The notes: generated by a model not told the origin, from the sequence alone. A stretch of DNA of 40,529 nt from an uncultured bacterium (GCA_903834785.1 CAILKP010000132.1:1-40529), one strand, 5' to 3'; shown: positions 32,114 to 40,017, counted from the first letter of the stretch. Made by a program: numbers and translations.

Positions 32114-32581
32114 ATGAACCGCACACTCAGCATCGCCTCACTGACCATCCTTGCCACAGCATCCCTATCCACGGCGGATTCCACATCGCTCAGTCGAGAG
32201 GAATCGAGCCGCGTGCCGCAATCGGTTATCGGATCTATCCCAGCGTTCGCCACCGAGGCCGACACTCCTGTTGCGATTTTCTCAACTGGCAATGGTCACC
32301 CTCTGCCGTCCAACCTGACGGAGCCGCCCGCGGGCTTCAGCCCCGGGTTTCGGGATTCGTTACCATCAGGCCGCCCGTTTTCGCTGACCGGCATGGATGA
32401 GCACACTCTTGGCAACCTGCCGCTTTTGTCGAGCAAGCAGCCGTGGATCAACACCGTGAACCCATCATCCGGCTCAGGCGAGAGCGCTGACCCGACCTCG
32501 GTTCCGCTCCCGGCGCCGGTTCTCGCTGGTCTTCTTGGCCTGGCATCCGCCGCAGCCGCCCGTCGCTTCTCGCGTCGGTAA
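32114..32581 (+). CDS. Small secreted protein with C-terminal VPLPAP (PEP-CTERM-like) sorting signal
   Basis: The 155-residue protein has an N-terminal signal peptide ('MNRTLSIASLTILATASLS', cleavage about 20-24) and a short, Ser/Pro/Thr-rich middle without recognisable domain. The C-terminal 26 residues form a tripartite sorting signal: 'VPLPAP', a hydrophobic helix 'VLAGLLGLASAAAA', and the basic end 'RRFSRR'. This is the layout recognised by exosortases, so it is a probable substrate of the enzyme at 21861-22757. A GGGGGA stretch lies at 32097-32102, rather far (11 bases) from ATG 32114. The low-complexity middle suggests a glycosylated or matrix-associated protein, but no function can be named. 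Confidence 0.75.
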   Translation: MNRTLSIASLTILATASLSTADSTSLSREESSRVPQSVIGSIPAFATEADTPVAIFSTGNGHPLPSNLTEPPAGFSPGFRDSLPSGRPFSLTGMDEHTLGNLPLLSSKQPWINTVNPSSGSGESADPTSVPLPAPVLAGLLGLASAAAARRFSRR

Positions 32582-32651
32582 GTCTGGACGGGCGACGGCT
32601 CGAAAGCACTACACCTAAGACATGAAATCGACTCCTCCCCGGTTGGGCAGA

Positions 32652-32686
32652 CGGAAGTGACCGTCACTTCCGCTTGTCAGCTTTTT
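32652..32686 (+). terminator. Probable intrinsic terminator after the small sorting-signal protein
   Basis: CGGAAGTGA (32652-32660) pairs with TCACTTCCG (32664-32672) around CCG; a TTTTT run follows at 32682-32686, nine bases after the stem. The distance to the T run is longer than ideal. Confidence 0.55.
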
Positions 32687-32777
32687 GCCCACCGACCACA
32701 CTCCGGATCGGACGCTGACGTCTGCCGCCCCCCCCGAAGCGGGCCAGGACATTTCAGCGGTTGGCCAGTAAAAACCA

Positions 32778-32789
32778 CAGGTTTAGGAC
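32778..32789 (+). promoter_or_regulatory. Partial copy of the conserved block (CAGGTTTAGGAC)
   Basis: CAGGTTTAGGAC matches CAGGTTATAGGAC at 31921-31933 except for one missing A. It lies 27 bases upstream of the -35 element of the promoter at 32817, a usual place for an activator site. Confidence 0.35.
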
Positions 32790-32816
32790 AAATACGTAAA
32801 TGTACTGGGGTTTAAC

Positions 32817-32846
32817 TTGACAGATGTTGCGAAAATGTGGTAATAT
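32817..32846 (+). promoter_or_regulatory. Sigma-70 type promoter for the second sorting-signal protein
   Basis: Perfect -35 TTGACA (32817-32822), an 18-base spacer, and -10 TAATAT (32841-32846). Transcription would start near 32853, giving a leader of about 120 bases. It is the best housekeeping promoter I see in the window and predicts strong expression. Confidence 0.8.
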
Positions 32847-32963
32847 GGATACGATGAGAGTGCGTATTGGACGGGATCGAGAGATCGCCAGTATCCACAT
32901 CTCAGGTTTTCTTCCCACGTTCCCAGGCAGGGAGTGTCCTGCTGTTTTTGGTCCTTCCTTTTT

Positions 32964-32968
32964 AGGAG
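32964..32968 (+). promoter_or_regulatory. Ribosome binding site AGGAG choosing among three tandem ATG codons
   Basis: AGGAG at 32964-32968 is followed by ATGATGATG at 32970-32978. Spacing is best (7 bases) for the ATG at 32976, so I use that start; 32973 is also possible. Confidence 0.7.
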
Positions 32969-32975
32969 AATGATG

Positions 32976-33731
32976 ATGACCCACAAGTTTGGTTCGATCG
33001 CATGTATGGCCGTTCTGGCCCTCGCCGGTCAGGCGATGGCTGACGGTGTTGTCTCTGCCAGCTACAGCCCGTCCGGCTACGGCAATGGCGCCAATGGTGG
33101 CGGCGGCTTCCTCTTCACGTACGTCAGCGGCACTGTTGGCCTAATGGGCTCACAGACGCACACGCTTGGCGCGAACAACGCGGATAACAACCGCCTGACC
33201 AACGGCTTTGTCTCGTTCTGCATTGAGCGCACGGAGAACCTGCCGACGGGTAACTCCTTTGCTCAGATTTCCGGTTCCTCCAACGGTGGTGGCTTCAGCG
33301 GTCAGCAGGGCGGTGTCGACCCGATCAGCAATGCCACCGCACTCCTCTATCGCACGTTCCGCGCCGGAACGGCCATGAACCTGGGTGGCAGCTTCGGCAG
33401 TGTGGTCGTTGATAGCGCCGCAGAGGCGACTGACCTCCAGCTCGCGATCTGGTCGATCGAGGGCGAGATCACTCCCGCCAACCCGCTCACCATCACCGCT
33501 CGGGCTCAGGCCATGATCAACTGGGCCACCACCAACCAGACCGGCCTCGGCGGCGTTCGCGTGCTTCGCCTCTGGTCCAACTACAACGCTCAGACCGGCG
33601 TCTACAGCGGCTTCCGTCAGGACCAGCTCACGATCGTTCCCCTCCCCCCGGCCGCCTTCGCCGGCTTGGGCACCCTCGCTGGCGTCATCGGTCTCGGCTA
33701 TATCCGTCGCCGTCGCCTCGCCAACGCCTGA
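32976..33731 (+). CDS. Secreted PEP-CTERM-like (VPLPPA) sorting-signal protein
   Basis: The 251-residue protein has a signal peptide (about 1-20, ending 'AGQAMA'), a Gly/Asn/Ser-rich extracellular region ('GYGNGANGGGGFLF', 'SSNGGGFSGQQGG') and one 'FVSFCIERTENL' segment with a single Cys. The C-terminal 31 residues are a tripartite sorting signal: 'VPLPPAAFAG', a hydrophobic helix 'LGTLAGVIGLGYI', and 'RRRR' followed by LANA. It is a probable substrate of the exosortase encoded at 21861-22757. The content recalls the 'FCIE...' region of choice-of-anchor proteins that precede PEP-CTERM signals. A strong promoter upstream and a terminator downstream make it a single-gene unit, probably highly expressed. 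Confidence 0.88.
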   Translation: MTHKFGSIACMAVLALAGQAMADGVVSASYSPSGYGNGANGGGGFLFTYVSGTVGLMGSQTHTLGANNADNNRLTNGFVSFCIERTENLPTGNSFAQISGSSNGGGFSGQQGGVDPISNATALLYRTFRAGTAMNLGGSFGSVVVDSAAEATDLQLAIWSIEGEITPANPLTITARAQAMINWATTNQTGLGGVRVLRLWSNYNAQTGVYSGFRQDQLTIVPLPPAAFAGLGTLAGVIGLGYIRRRRLANA

Positions 33732-34053
33732 TCTCTGACGCGGTCTTCAAGGGCCGTCCAATGATCTCCCCGAACGCAGGCCCCAACGGGCCTGCGTTTT
33801 TCTTTGCACGCTTCCTGTCACCATTGAAACCGTCCCACCCGTAATCGGACCTGCCCGCCCGGATGTGTCGCCCTGCACTGATCCACCCAGACCTTCACAT
33901 CACCGCCGCGGCGGCAATCAGCCGAGATTACCCGGGCACACGCTCTACCGCAACCTTCAGATTCCGCTCACACAGCACGCGGGTTATCGGTTCCTAACCT
34001 CTCGCCCGTACTGTCTCCCTTGGTTCGCAGTCTTTGCTCTCCCGGAGTTTTCC
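33732..34053. other. Intergenic region between the sorting-signal protein and rfbA
   Basis: The 322 bases contain one strong terminator (33773-33801). The rest, up to a GGAG ribosome binding site at 34044-34047, shows no convincing promoter or gene. The rfbA frame is open from 33865, but that stretch does not resemble protein and lies before the true start. Confidence 0.55.
33773..33801 (+). terminator. Rho-independent terminator after the VPLPPA protein
   Basis: AACGCAGGCCC (33773-33783) pairs with GGGCCTGCGTT (33788-33798) around CAAC; a T run continues to 33801. Confidence 0.92.
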
Positions 34054-34827
34054 ATGAAAGGCATCATCCTCGCCGGCGGCCTCGGCTCTCGCCTTCGCCC
34101 GCTCACATTGGTCACCAACAAGCACCTGCTCCCGGTCTACGACCGGCCGATGATCTACTACCCGATCCAGTGCATGGTCAACGCGGGCATCACCGACGTG
34201 CTCATCGTCACCGGCGGCACCTACGCCGGCGACTTCCTCAACCTGCTCAAGAACGGCAAGCACCTCGGTCTGCAGCACCTTGAGTACGCCTACCAGGAAG
34301 GCGAGGGCGGCATCGCTGATGCCCTCAAGCTCGCCGAGGACTTCGCTGATGGCGAGAAGATCTGCGTCATCCTGGGCGACAACATCGTTGAGGGAAACAT
34401 CCGCCGCGCTGCCGGTGACTTCTTCACTCAGAAGGCCGGCGCCAAGATCCTGCTCAAGGAAGTTCCCGATCCCCAGCGTTTCGGCGTCGTGGCACTCGAT
34501 GGCGACGGGCCGACCGCCCGGATCACCGGCATCATTGAGAAACCGGAGAACCCGCCGAGCAACTACGCCGTCACCGGCATCTACTTCTACGACAACCGGG
34601 TGTTTGACATCTGCAAGACGCTGCAGCCCAGCAAACGCGGCGAGCTCGAGATCACCGACGTCAATAACGAGTACCTCTCCCGCGGCGAGCTCACGCACGA
34701 CATTCTCGAGGGCTGGTGGACCGATGCGGGCACCTTTGAGAGCCTGCATCGCGCCAGCACCTTCGTCGCACAGGGTGGTGCCAATCACGCTGATCTGGCC
34801 GCCGCACGAGCCGCCGCGAAGCACTAA
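34054..34827 (+). CDS. rfbA: Glucose-1-phosphate thymidylyltransferase (RmlA/RfbA), short form
   Basis: The 257-residue enzyme begins 'MKGIILAGGLGSRLRPLTLVTNKHLLPVYDRPMIYYPI', carrying the complete nucleotide-binding signature and the catalytic Lys of 'NKHLLP'. 'VILGDNIVEGN' holds the metal-binding Asp. It makes dTDP-glucose from dTTP and glucose-1-phosphate, the first step of dTDP-L-rhamnose synthesis. It is shorter than the roughly 290-residue enterobacterial form, lacking the C-terminal extension. ATG 34054 is chosen because GGAG lies at 34044-34047, 6 bases upstream, and the protein starts exactly at the conserved MKGIILAGG. It is first of four same-strand rfb genes. Confidence 0.93.
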   Translation: MKGIILAGGLGSRLRPLTLVTNKHLLPVYDRPMIYYPIQCMVNAGITDVLIVTGGTYAGDFLNLLKNGKHLGLQHLEYAYQEGEGGIADALKLAEDFADGEKICVILGDNIVEGNIRRAAGDFFTQKAGAKILLKEVPDPQRFGVVALDGDGPTARITGIIEKPENPPSNYAVTGIYFYDNRVFDICKTLQPSKRGELEITDVNNEYLSRGELTHDILEGWWTDAGTFESLHRASTFVAQGGANHADLAAARAAAKH

Positions 34828-34904
34828 GCCAGCCTGCCCCCCCACTGCCCTGTACCAATCCGCCTCCGCCAGCCCTTCCGCCTGTCCTCCTTGACGGATC
34901 CCGC

Positions 34905-35399
34905 ATGCAGCCCCAGACTCCTCGCACCATGACCGGTTCGCTCGCCGCTGCCCACGCCGCCGCGATCGAGGCCAATGAGCCCATCTTCGTTCCCGCCACC
35001 GTCCACGCCGACGACCGCGGCTGGTCGCTGATGAACCAGTTGCAGGGCGTGATGACGCATCAGGGTCAGGTCAACTTCTCAGTGCAGTACCCCGGCGTCG
35101 TCAAGGCATGGCACCGCCACCAGCTTCAGACCGATTTTTGGATCGGGCTGGTCGGCCACCTCAAGGCCGGCATCTTTCGCGAGACCGACGGCAAGGCCTG
35201 GCTGCAGATCATCGGTGAGAAGAAGCCGGGCGTGCTGATCATCCCGCCGCCGCTCTGGCACGGCGTTGCAACCGTGGGCGACACCCAGGCCGGATTGCTC
35301 TACTACGTCACCCACGCGTACAACCCGGCCCAACCCGATGAAGATCGCCGGGCCCATGACAGCGTGACCGGCTTCCCGTGGGGCGTCCGCCACGGCTGA
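34905..35399 (+). CDS. rfbC: dTDP-4-dehydrorhamnose 3,5-epimerase-like cupin
   Basis: The 164-residue protein has an RmlC-like cupin core: 'DDRGWSLMNQLQG', 'VKAWHRHQLQTDFWIGLVGHLKAGIF' and 'PPLWHGVATVGDTQAGLLYYVTHAYNP'. RmlC epimerises C3 and C5 of dTDP-4-keto-6-deoxyglucose. The protein is shorter than standard RmlC (about 180-185), and the usual 'RGLHYQ' is replaced by 'AWHRHQLQTD', so it belongs to a divergent branch. The related 3,4-ketoisomerases share the fold. Its position between rfbA and rfbD, with no other epimerase nearby, supports the rhamnose role. The start could be ATG 34905 or 34929. Confidence 0.75.
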   Translation: MQPQTPRTMTGSLAAAHAAAIEANEPIFVPATVHADDRGWSLMNQLQGVMTHQGQVNFSVQYPGVVKAWHRHQLQTDFWIGLVGHLKAGIFRETDGKAWLQIIGEKKPGVLIIPPPLWHGVATVGDTQAGLLYYVTHAYNPAQPDEDRRAHDSVTGFPWGVRHG

Positions 35400-35435
35400 C
35401 GGCGAGTCGCTGCCCTGCACACACGGAGACACGGC

Positions 35436-36290
35436 GTGGACAACTCCACCATCCTGATCATCGGTGCCGGCGGCATGCTGGGCCGCGCTATGAGGCAGGC
35501 CCTTGCCGCCCGCGGGATGGCGTTTCGCGCGCCACCCCGGGCTGAACTCGACCTGCTCCGGCCCGACTCCGTCCGCGCCCATCTCGGCGGCATCTCAACG
35601 GTCATCAACTGCGCGGCCTGGACAGATGTCGACGGTGCTGAGGCGAGCGAAGCAGCCGCAACGGCACTCAACGGGACCGGAGTTGGCGAACTGGCCGCAC
35701 TGTGCCGTGGTGCCGGGTCCCGCCTGGTCCACTACAGCACCGACTACGTCTTTGCCGGCAACGGCACCACCCCGTACCGGACCGATGCACCGCTGGCACC
35801 GCTCAACGCCTATGGCCGGAGCAAGGCCGCCGGTGAAGCTGCCATCGCAGCTGAAGCGAGCCGCGGGCTCGATGCGCTCGTCCTTCGCACAAGCTGGCTC
35901 TATGCCCCTTGGGCGAAGAACTTCGTTCGCACCATCGCCGGTGCGGCAAAGACCCGCCCCACGCTCCGGGTCGTCGATGATCAGCGCGGACGACCGACCT
36001 CGGCTGAGCATCTGGCTGAAGTCACCCTTCGCCTGCTCGCCACCCCGGCCCGCGGCGTACTCCACGCCACCGACGGCGGCGAAGCAACCTGGTTCGACTT
36101 CGCTACCCGGATCGCCGCGTTTGCATCTCCCGCCTGCCGCGTTGAGCCCTGCACGACCGCCGAGTTCCCCAGACCCGCGGTGCGTCCCGCGTACAGTGTT
36201 CTGGACCTTGGTCCGACAGAACAGATCATCGGCCCGATGACCGACTGGCGGACCAATCTTGATTCCGTTCTCTCCCGGCTTGAGCCCTGA
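35436..36290 (+). CDS. rfbD: dTDP-4-dehydrorhamnose reductase
   Basis: The 284-residue short-chain dehydrogenase has an N-terminal NAD(P) motif 'ILIIGAGGMLGRAMRQAL' (about 5-22), 'VINCAAWTDVDGAEA' (about 51-65), 'HYSTDYVFAG' with the catalytic Thr, and 'YGRSKAAGE', the YxxxK pair (about 128-136). It reduces dTDP-4-keto-L-rhamnose to dTDP-L-rhamnose. The start is GTG 35436 with GGAG at 35425-35428, 7 bases upstream. All the family blocks of RmlD are present. Confidence 0.93.
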   Translation: MDNSTILIIGAGGMLGRAMRQALAARGMAFRAPPRAELDLLRPDSVRAHLGGISTVINCAAWTDVDGAEASEAAATALNGTGVGELAALCRGAGSRLVHYSTDYVFAGNGTTPYRTDAPLAPLNAYGRSKAAGEAAIAAEASRGLDALVLRTSWLYAPWAKNFVRTIAGAAKTRPTLRVVDDQRGRPTSAEHLAEVTLRLLATPARGVLHATDGGEATWFDFATRIAAFASPACRVEPCTTAEFPRPAVRPAYSVLDLGPTEQIIGPMTDWRTNLDSVLSRLEP

Positions 36291-36321
36291 TCACCGACAA
36301 CCGCAAACAGGACAGCCAGCA

Positions 36322-37356
36322 ATGCATCTCCTCATCACCGGCGGCGCCGGATTCATCGGTACCAACTTCATCCGCTTCGTCCGGCGGAACCGTCCGGGCT
36401 GGAAGGTCACCAACCTCGATGTGCTGAGCTACTCGGGCAACCTCGAGAACCTCCGCGATCTGGAGTCTGACCCTCGCTACACCTTCGTCAAGGGGGATAT
36501 CTGCGATGCGGCAACGGTTGGTCCGCTGGTCGAGAAGGCCGATGGCGTCATTCACATGGCGGCCGAGAGCCACGTGGATCGCTCGATCCTGGACTCCCGC
36601 CCGTTCGTGGTCAGCAACACGCTGGGCACGCAAACCATGCTGGATGCCTGCCGCCGCGCCCGCCGCGGCGACAAACCTTGGCCCGGCCGCATGGTGTATG
36701 TGTCGACCGATGAGGTTTACGGCTCGCTCCCGCTGGAGCGGCCCGAGATCCGCTTCCGGGAGGACATGCCGCTGGAGCCCAACAGCCCCTACGCCTCCAG
36801 CAAGGCCGGTGGCGATCTGCTCGTCCGAGCTTACTTCCACACCTTCGGCCAGAACGTCGTGACCACCCGCTGCTCGAACAACTTCGGCCCCTATCAGTTT
36901 CCGGAGAAGGTGATCCCGCTGTTTGTGACCAACCTGCTTGAGGGCAAGCAAGTCCCGCTCTATGGCGACGGGAAGAACGTCCGCGACTGGATCCACGTCG
37001 ACGACCACGCCGAGGCCGTGCTGACCGTTCTGGAGCGTGGACAAGCCGGAGAGGTTTACAACATCGGCGGCAACAACGAACGCTCCAACCTGGAGCTCAC
37101 CCACACCATTCTCAAGCTCATGGGCAAGGGCACCGAGTCGATCCGCTACGTGCAGGACCGCCTCGGCCATGACCGCCGTTACGCGATCGACGGATCCAAG
37201 ATCGAACGCGAACTCGGTTGGAAGCCAACCCGCTCGTCGTGGCCCGAAGCCCTGGAAGCCACGATCGATTGGTATCGCACCAACACCGAGTGGTGGAACC
37301 GTGTCAAGAGCGGCCAGTACCGCGAGTACTACGACAAGCAGTACGGTTCGCGGTAA
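36322..37356 (+). CDS. rfbB: dTDP-glucose 4,6-dehydratase
   Basis: The 344-residue enzyme begins 'MHLLITGGAGFIGTNFIRFVRR' and includes 'NLDVLSYSGNLENL', 'HMAAESHVDRSI', 'VYVSTDEVYGSL' with the catalytic Thr-Asp-Glu, 'YASSKAGGD' (YxxxK) and 'TRCSNNFGPYQFPEKVIPL'. These are all diagnostic of RmlB. It converts dTDP-glucose to dTDP-4-keto-6-deoxyglucose. I use ATG 36322, since the in-frame ATG at 36259 would overlap rfbD and add residues before the conserved start. The order rfbA-C-D-B makes the dTDP-L-rhamnose pathway complete. It converges with the minus-strand gene ending at 37374, only 17 bases away. Confidence 0.95.
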   Translation: MHLLITGGAGFIGTNFIRFVRRNRPGWKVTNLDVLSYSGNLENLRDLESDPRYTFVKGDICDAATVGPLVEKADGVIHMAAESHVDRSILDSRPFVVSNTLGTQTMLDACRRARRGDKPWPGRMVYVSTDEVYGSLPLERPEIRFREDMPLEPNSPYASSKAGGDLLVRAYFHTFGQNVVTTRCSNNFGPYQFPEKVIPLFVTNLLEGKQVPLYGDGKNVRDWIHVDDHAEAVLTVLERGQAGEVYNIGGNNERSNLELTHTILKLMGKGTESIRYVQDRLGHDRRYAIDGSKIERELGWKPTRSSWPEALEATIDWYRTNTEWWNRVKSGQYREYYDKQYGSR

Positions 37357-37373
37357 GCCAGACCATCCGACGA

Positions 37374-39125
37374 TCAGCGACCACTGGAAACCGCCATTGA
37401 GTTGTACTCGGAGTTGAACGCCTGCAGGTCGGCCGTGGTCACACGGCCGTCACGCTGCATGCCGGTCACACCCGTTACATCAGCGAAAACGCTGCCCGCA
37501 GAGAACGCCGAGATGAACGCGGCCAGGTCGTGCTGATCGACGACGCCGTCGGCTCCACGACCGGCGGGACCGGCGATGTCAGCGAAGCTCGCCGGGAGCG
37601 TGGTCCGCACCATAATGGAAGCCTCGGCGGTTCGCACCAAGTAGACCAGCATGCCCGCCTGCGTAAGGCAGTTCGGACGCGAGTCGCTGCCGATCATCGT
37701 CGAGAGCTGGACCGGGATCCGGGTCGCACCACCGATCTGCATCGGGCGGCCGGTGCGTGCCACAGTCAGCAGCCCTGTACGCGCATGCCAGGCGAACAGC
37801 GCGGTGTTATTGCTCGTGGTGATACCCGTGCCACGCAGTGTTGCGCTGAACACAGCGTGCCCGGAGGCCGAGACGGTCGGCTGGCTGATCGTGTCAAAGA
37901 ATGCGTCGGTCGTCCCCGGAACCGCCCCGCCGGTACGCGCAACGAGCGTGAGGCCGGTACCACTGCTGGCCCACAGTCCAAGGTCGTTCGTACCCGCGGT
38001 CACGCCCTCGCCGGCCATCGTCGCGAGGAACGCCACTCGCCCTCCCGCAGCCAGCGCGGGCTGGCCAAACATGAACCACGTCGCCGCCGAATCCATCGAC
38101 GGGTCGGACTGCTCGGTTCGGGCTACGACCGACAGCGTGCCGTCAGACTCACTGAGAACGCCAAACTCACCGAGTTCCGCACCGGCACCATCGAAGCCGG
38201 CCACGAACCCGATGGTGCCACCGGTGATCGACGGAGGACTGAAGGTCCGCAGGGTGAAGGCAGTGCCGGGCAGCGGGCTTCCTGTCCGGGCCACGATGCG
38301 ACCAGCACCAGTCCAGATCACCGCGTCGTTGGTGCCGTCGATGCCGGCGCCCTGCATGAATCCGAGCATCACCAGTTCACCAGTCGGGCTCAGCACGGGT
38401 GTGGCAAAGTTCGCCCAAACCACACCGTCGGCCATACCGGCAACCTGACCGCCCTGCCGCACGGCGACTTGGGGCACGGCCACACCGGACGGGGCCATGG
38501 TGTAGACTGCTCTGTTGTTCGCACTCGTGTAGCCCGTACCCGTGACTGCGACCGTAAATGCCAGATGGCCCGAGGCCGCGATCATGGGGGACTGGATATC
38601 GGCGATGGTGGTTCCGGCGGGCATTCCCAGAGCCGCCGCACCCGTCCGTGCGAGCACGCGGGTCGAGCGCGAGTCACTGATCATCAGCACGCGGTTGTTG
38701 ATGCTTGTGACATTCCGTCCGGCCAGCGTCGCGGTGTACAACGCAGCGCCGGATGCGTTGATCACCGGCGCATCGACTGAGGCGATCGTCAGACCCGCCG
38801 CCATACCGGCCGGGCGAGTACCGATCCGCGCAAGCAGACGCGGTGACATGCCCGGGCCAACTCCACCGGCAAATACAGCGCGGTTGTTTGCCCCGTTGAC
38901 TCCAAGCCCTGAAAGACCCGCGATGTAGCCGATGCGGCCGTTGCCGGTCACCGCTGGTGCCGAGAGCGAACTGACGCGAACGCCCGATGGCGCACCTGCC
39001 GCCTGCGTACCCGTGCTCGCGATGGGCTGCTGACTCAGCTGTGCCAAGGCACCAGTCGTGCCCGAAAGCACCAGCAGAACAGCGCCGCACCGAGCGGCAG
39101 TGGCCTTGGCGGAAAACAGTGGCAT
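37374..39125 (-). CDS. Secreted seven-repeat protein with dockerin-like C-terminus
   Basis: The 583-residue protein has a signal peptide (about 1-28, ending 'GALA'). About seven tandem repeats of 56-62 residues follow. Each shows an inner P-x-[VI]-[ST]-x-[ST]-G strand ('APVINASGAALYTATLAG', 'SPMIAASGHLAFTVAVTG', 'QPTVSASGHAVFSATLRG'), an 'N-N-[RT]' turn, and ends in 'VART/G' ('RVLARTG', 'RIVARTG', 'LVARTG'). The repeats are probably beta-propeller or beta-prism blades; similar repeats are frequent in planctomycete extracellular proteins. The C-terminus ('ADGVVDQHDLAAFISAF' and 'DGRVTTADLQAFNSEY') is a dockerin/EF-hand-like calcium-binding pair. The start is ATG 39125, with GGAG six bases upstream on this strand. 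No VPLP sorting signal. Confidence 0.85.
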   Translation of the reverse strand: MPLFSAKATAARCGAVLLVLSGTTGALAQLSQQPIASTGTQAAGAPSGVRVSSLSAPAVTGNGRIGYIAGLSGLGVNGANNRAVFAGGVGPGMSPRLLARIGTRPAGMAAGLTIASVDAPVINASGAALYTATLAGRNVTSINNRVLMISDSRSTRVLARTGAAALGMPAGTTIADIQSPMIAASGHLAFTVAVTGTGYTSANNRAVYTMAPSGVAVPQVAVRQGGQVAGMADGVVWANFATPVLSPTGELVMLGFMQGAGIDGTNDAVIWTGAGRIVARTGSPLPGTAFTLRTFSPPSITGGTIGFVAGFDGAGAELGEFGVLSESDGTLSVVARTEQSDPSMDSAATWFMFGQPALAAGGRVAFLATMAGEGVTAGTNDLGLWASSGTGLTLVARTGGAVPGTTDAFFDTISQPTVSASGHAVFSATLRGTGITTSNNTALFAWHARTGLLTVARTGRPMQIGGATRIPVQLSTMIGSDSRPNCLTQAGMLVYLVRTAEASIMVRTTLPASFADIAGPAGRGADGVVDQHDLAAFISAFSAGSVFADVTGVTGMQRDGRVTTADLQAFNSEYNSMAVSSGR

Positions 39126-39498
39126 ACAGAACTCCAATGCGGGCGGCCCATGCCGTTGCCGCGAGGTGCGACACGTCGATCAAAACTCACTTCCTGCGTC
39201 GCGTCTGCATGCCCGGCGGCCTAATCGGCCACCTGCACGCTAAATGTTCGTATTCGATCACACCGCCTGCAAACCCGGCAAGCCGGGAAACGCCGGCAGC
39301 CGCGGCAAGCCCTGCGGCCTGCAACGGTCAGTCAATAACACACACGATCAAGGCACCCTCACAGGTCAACACCGGAGCACAATAACCCACCTCAGCGAGA
39401 GGAAAGCCCGTCGCCCCCACCACGTCCTGCCAATGAAAACGTAACAAGTCGTCCCAGAGTCGCGGCGGCGGCAATGCCAGCACGACCGAAGTCAGCGA
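39126..39498. other. Intergenic region between two minus-strand genes
   Basis: The 373 bases hold a short stem CCCGG/CCGGG (39274-39287) flanked by A/T triplets, which read on the minus strand could be a weak terminator for the upstream gene. I see no clear promoter for the repeat protein and no gene. Confidence 0.45.
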
Positions 39499-40017
39499 TC
39501 ACGCCGCGGCGGTCACCTGCAGCCGTTTGTTCATCAACTTCCGCAGAGCCGGATGACGTTCCAGGACTGTGCGGGGCACGGCGAGTTGTGCCGCTCGCAG
39601 GATCGGTTCAACGTCCGATTCGGTGAGCACCCCGGCGGGTCGTTCAGCACTGTCGCGTCGGCAGAGTTCCAGATACAGAGCCACGGCGGCTGCCAGGGCG
39701 GCCGTTCGCTGCGGACCGACTCCCGTAGTCGCATGCCACAGGTCGACCGCTCGCCTCGCGATAATGTGGATATCGGACGTTGGCGCGAAGGCGAGCTCGC
39801 AGAGCCTCGTCAGGCCAGCAATCGAGCTCCCGAGCAGATCACTCTGGTTCCGATTTTCGGTCGGATCGCTCGCTGTTGCTCGCTGGTGCCTGTCTCTGGC
39901 CGGCAGGAGGCCCCCACCAAGGAGTTGTCTCGGGCTGCCACCCGATCCGCGATTGTGCTGGAGGTCAAACAACCGCCCTTCTGAGGCAAGCACTGAGATG
40001 CGGCTGGTCTTGATCAT
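39499..40017 (-). CDS. Hypothetical protein, 172 residues
   Basis: I do not recognise this protein. It is 172 residues, without signal peptide or membrane helix. The first third is polar and Gly/Arg-rich, probably disordered. From about residue 65 it is predicted helical by eye ('SIAGLTRLCELAFA', 'IIARRAVDLWHATTG', 'RTAALAAAVALYLELCRRD', 'VEPILRAAQLAVPRTVLERHPALRKLMNKRLQV'). It is supported as a real gene by a GGGAG ribosome binding site six bases before ATG 40017 and a plausible promoter at 40063-40090. The Ala-rich helical part resembles small cytoplasmic or regulatory proteins, but that is not evidence of function. Confidence 0.6.
   Translation of the reverse strand: MIKTSRISVLASEGRLFDLQHNRGSGGSPRQLLGGGLLPARDRHQRATASDPTENRNQSDLLGSSIAGLTRLCELAFAPTSDIHIIARRAVDLWHATTGVGPQRTAALAAAVALYLELCRRDSAERPAGVLTESDVEPILRAAQLAVPRTVLERHPALRKLMNKRLQVTAAA

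Larger units (their letters stand above)
32582..32975. other. Intergenic region between the two sorting-signal proteins
   Basis: The 394 bases hold a candidate terminator (32652-32686), a half-match to the shared block (32778-32789), a near-consensus sigma-70 promoter (32817-32846), a TGGATAC/GTATCCA inverted repeat (32846-32852 and 32891-32897) and the ribosome binding site of the next gene. No additional gene is seen. Confidence 0.6.

Noticed and set aside
33865..34053. Longer start for rfbA
   Set aside because: The added residues do not resemble a protein N-terminus and precede both the ribosome binding site and the conserved MKGIILAGG start.
37530..38780. 416-codon open frame on the plus strand
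   Set aside because: Antisense to the seven-repeat secreted protein; Arg/His/Gly-rich, no domain and no ribosome binding site; the minus-strand frame has signal peptide, repeats and dockerin-like end.
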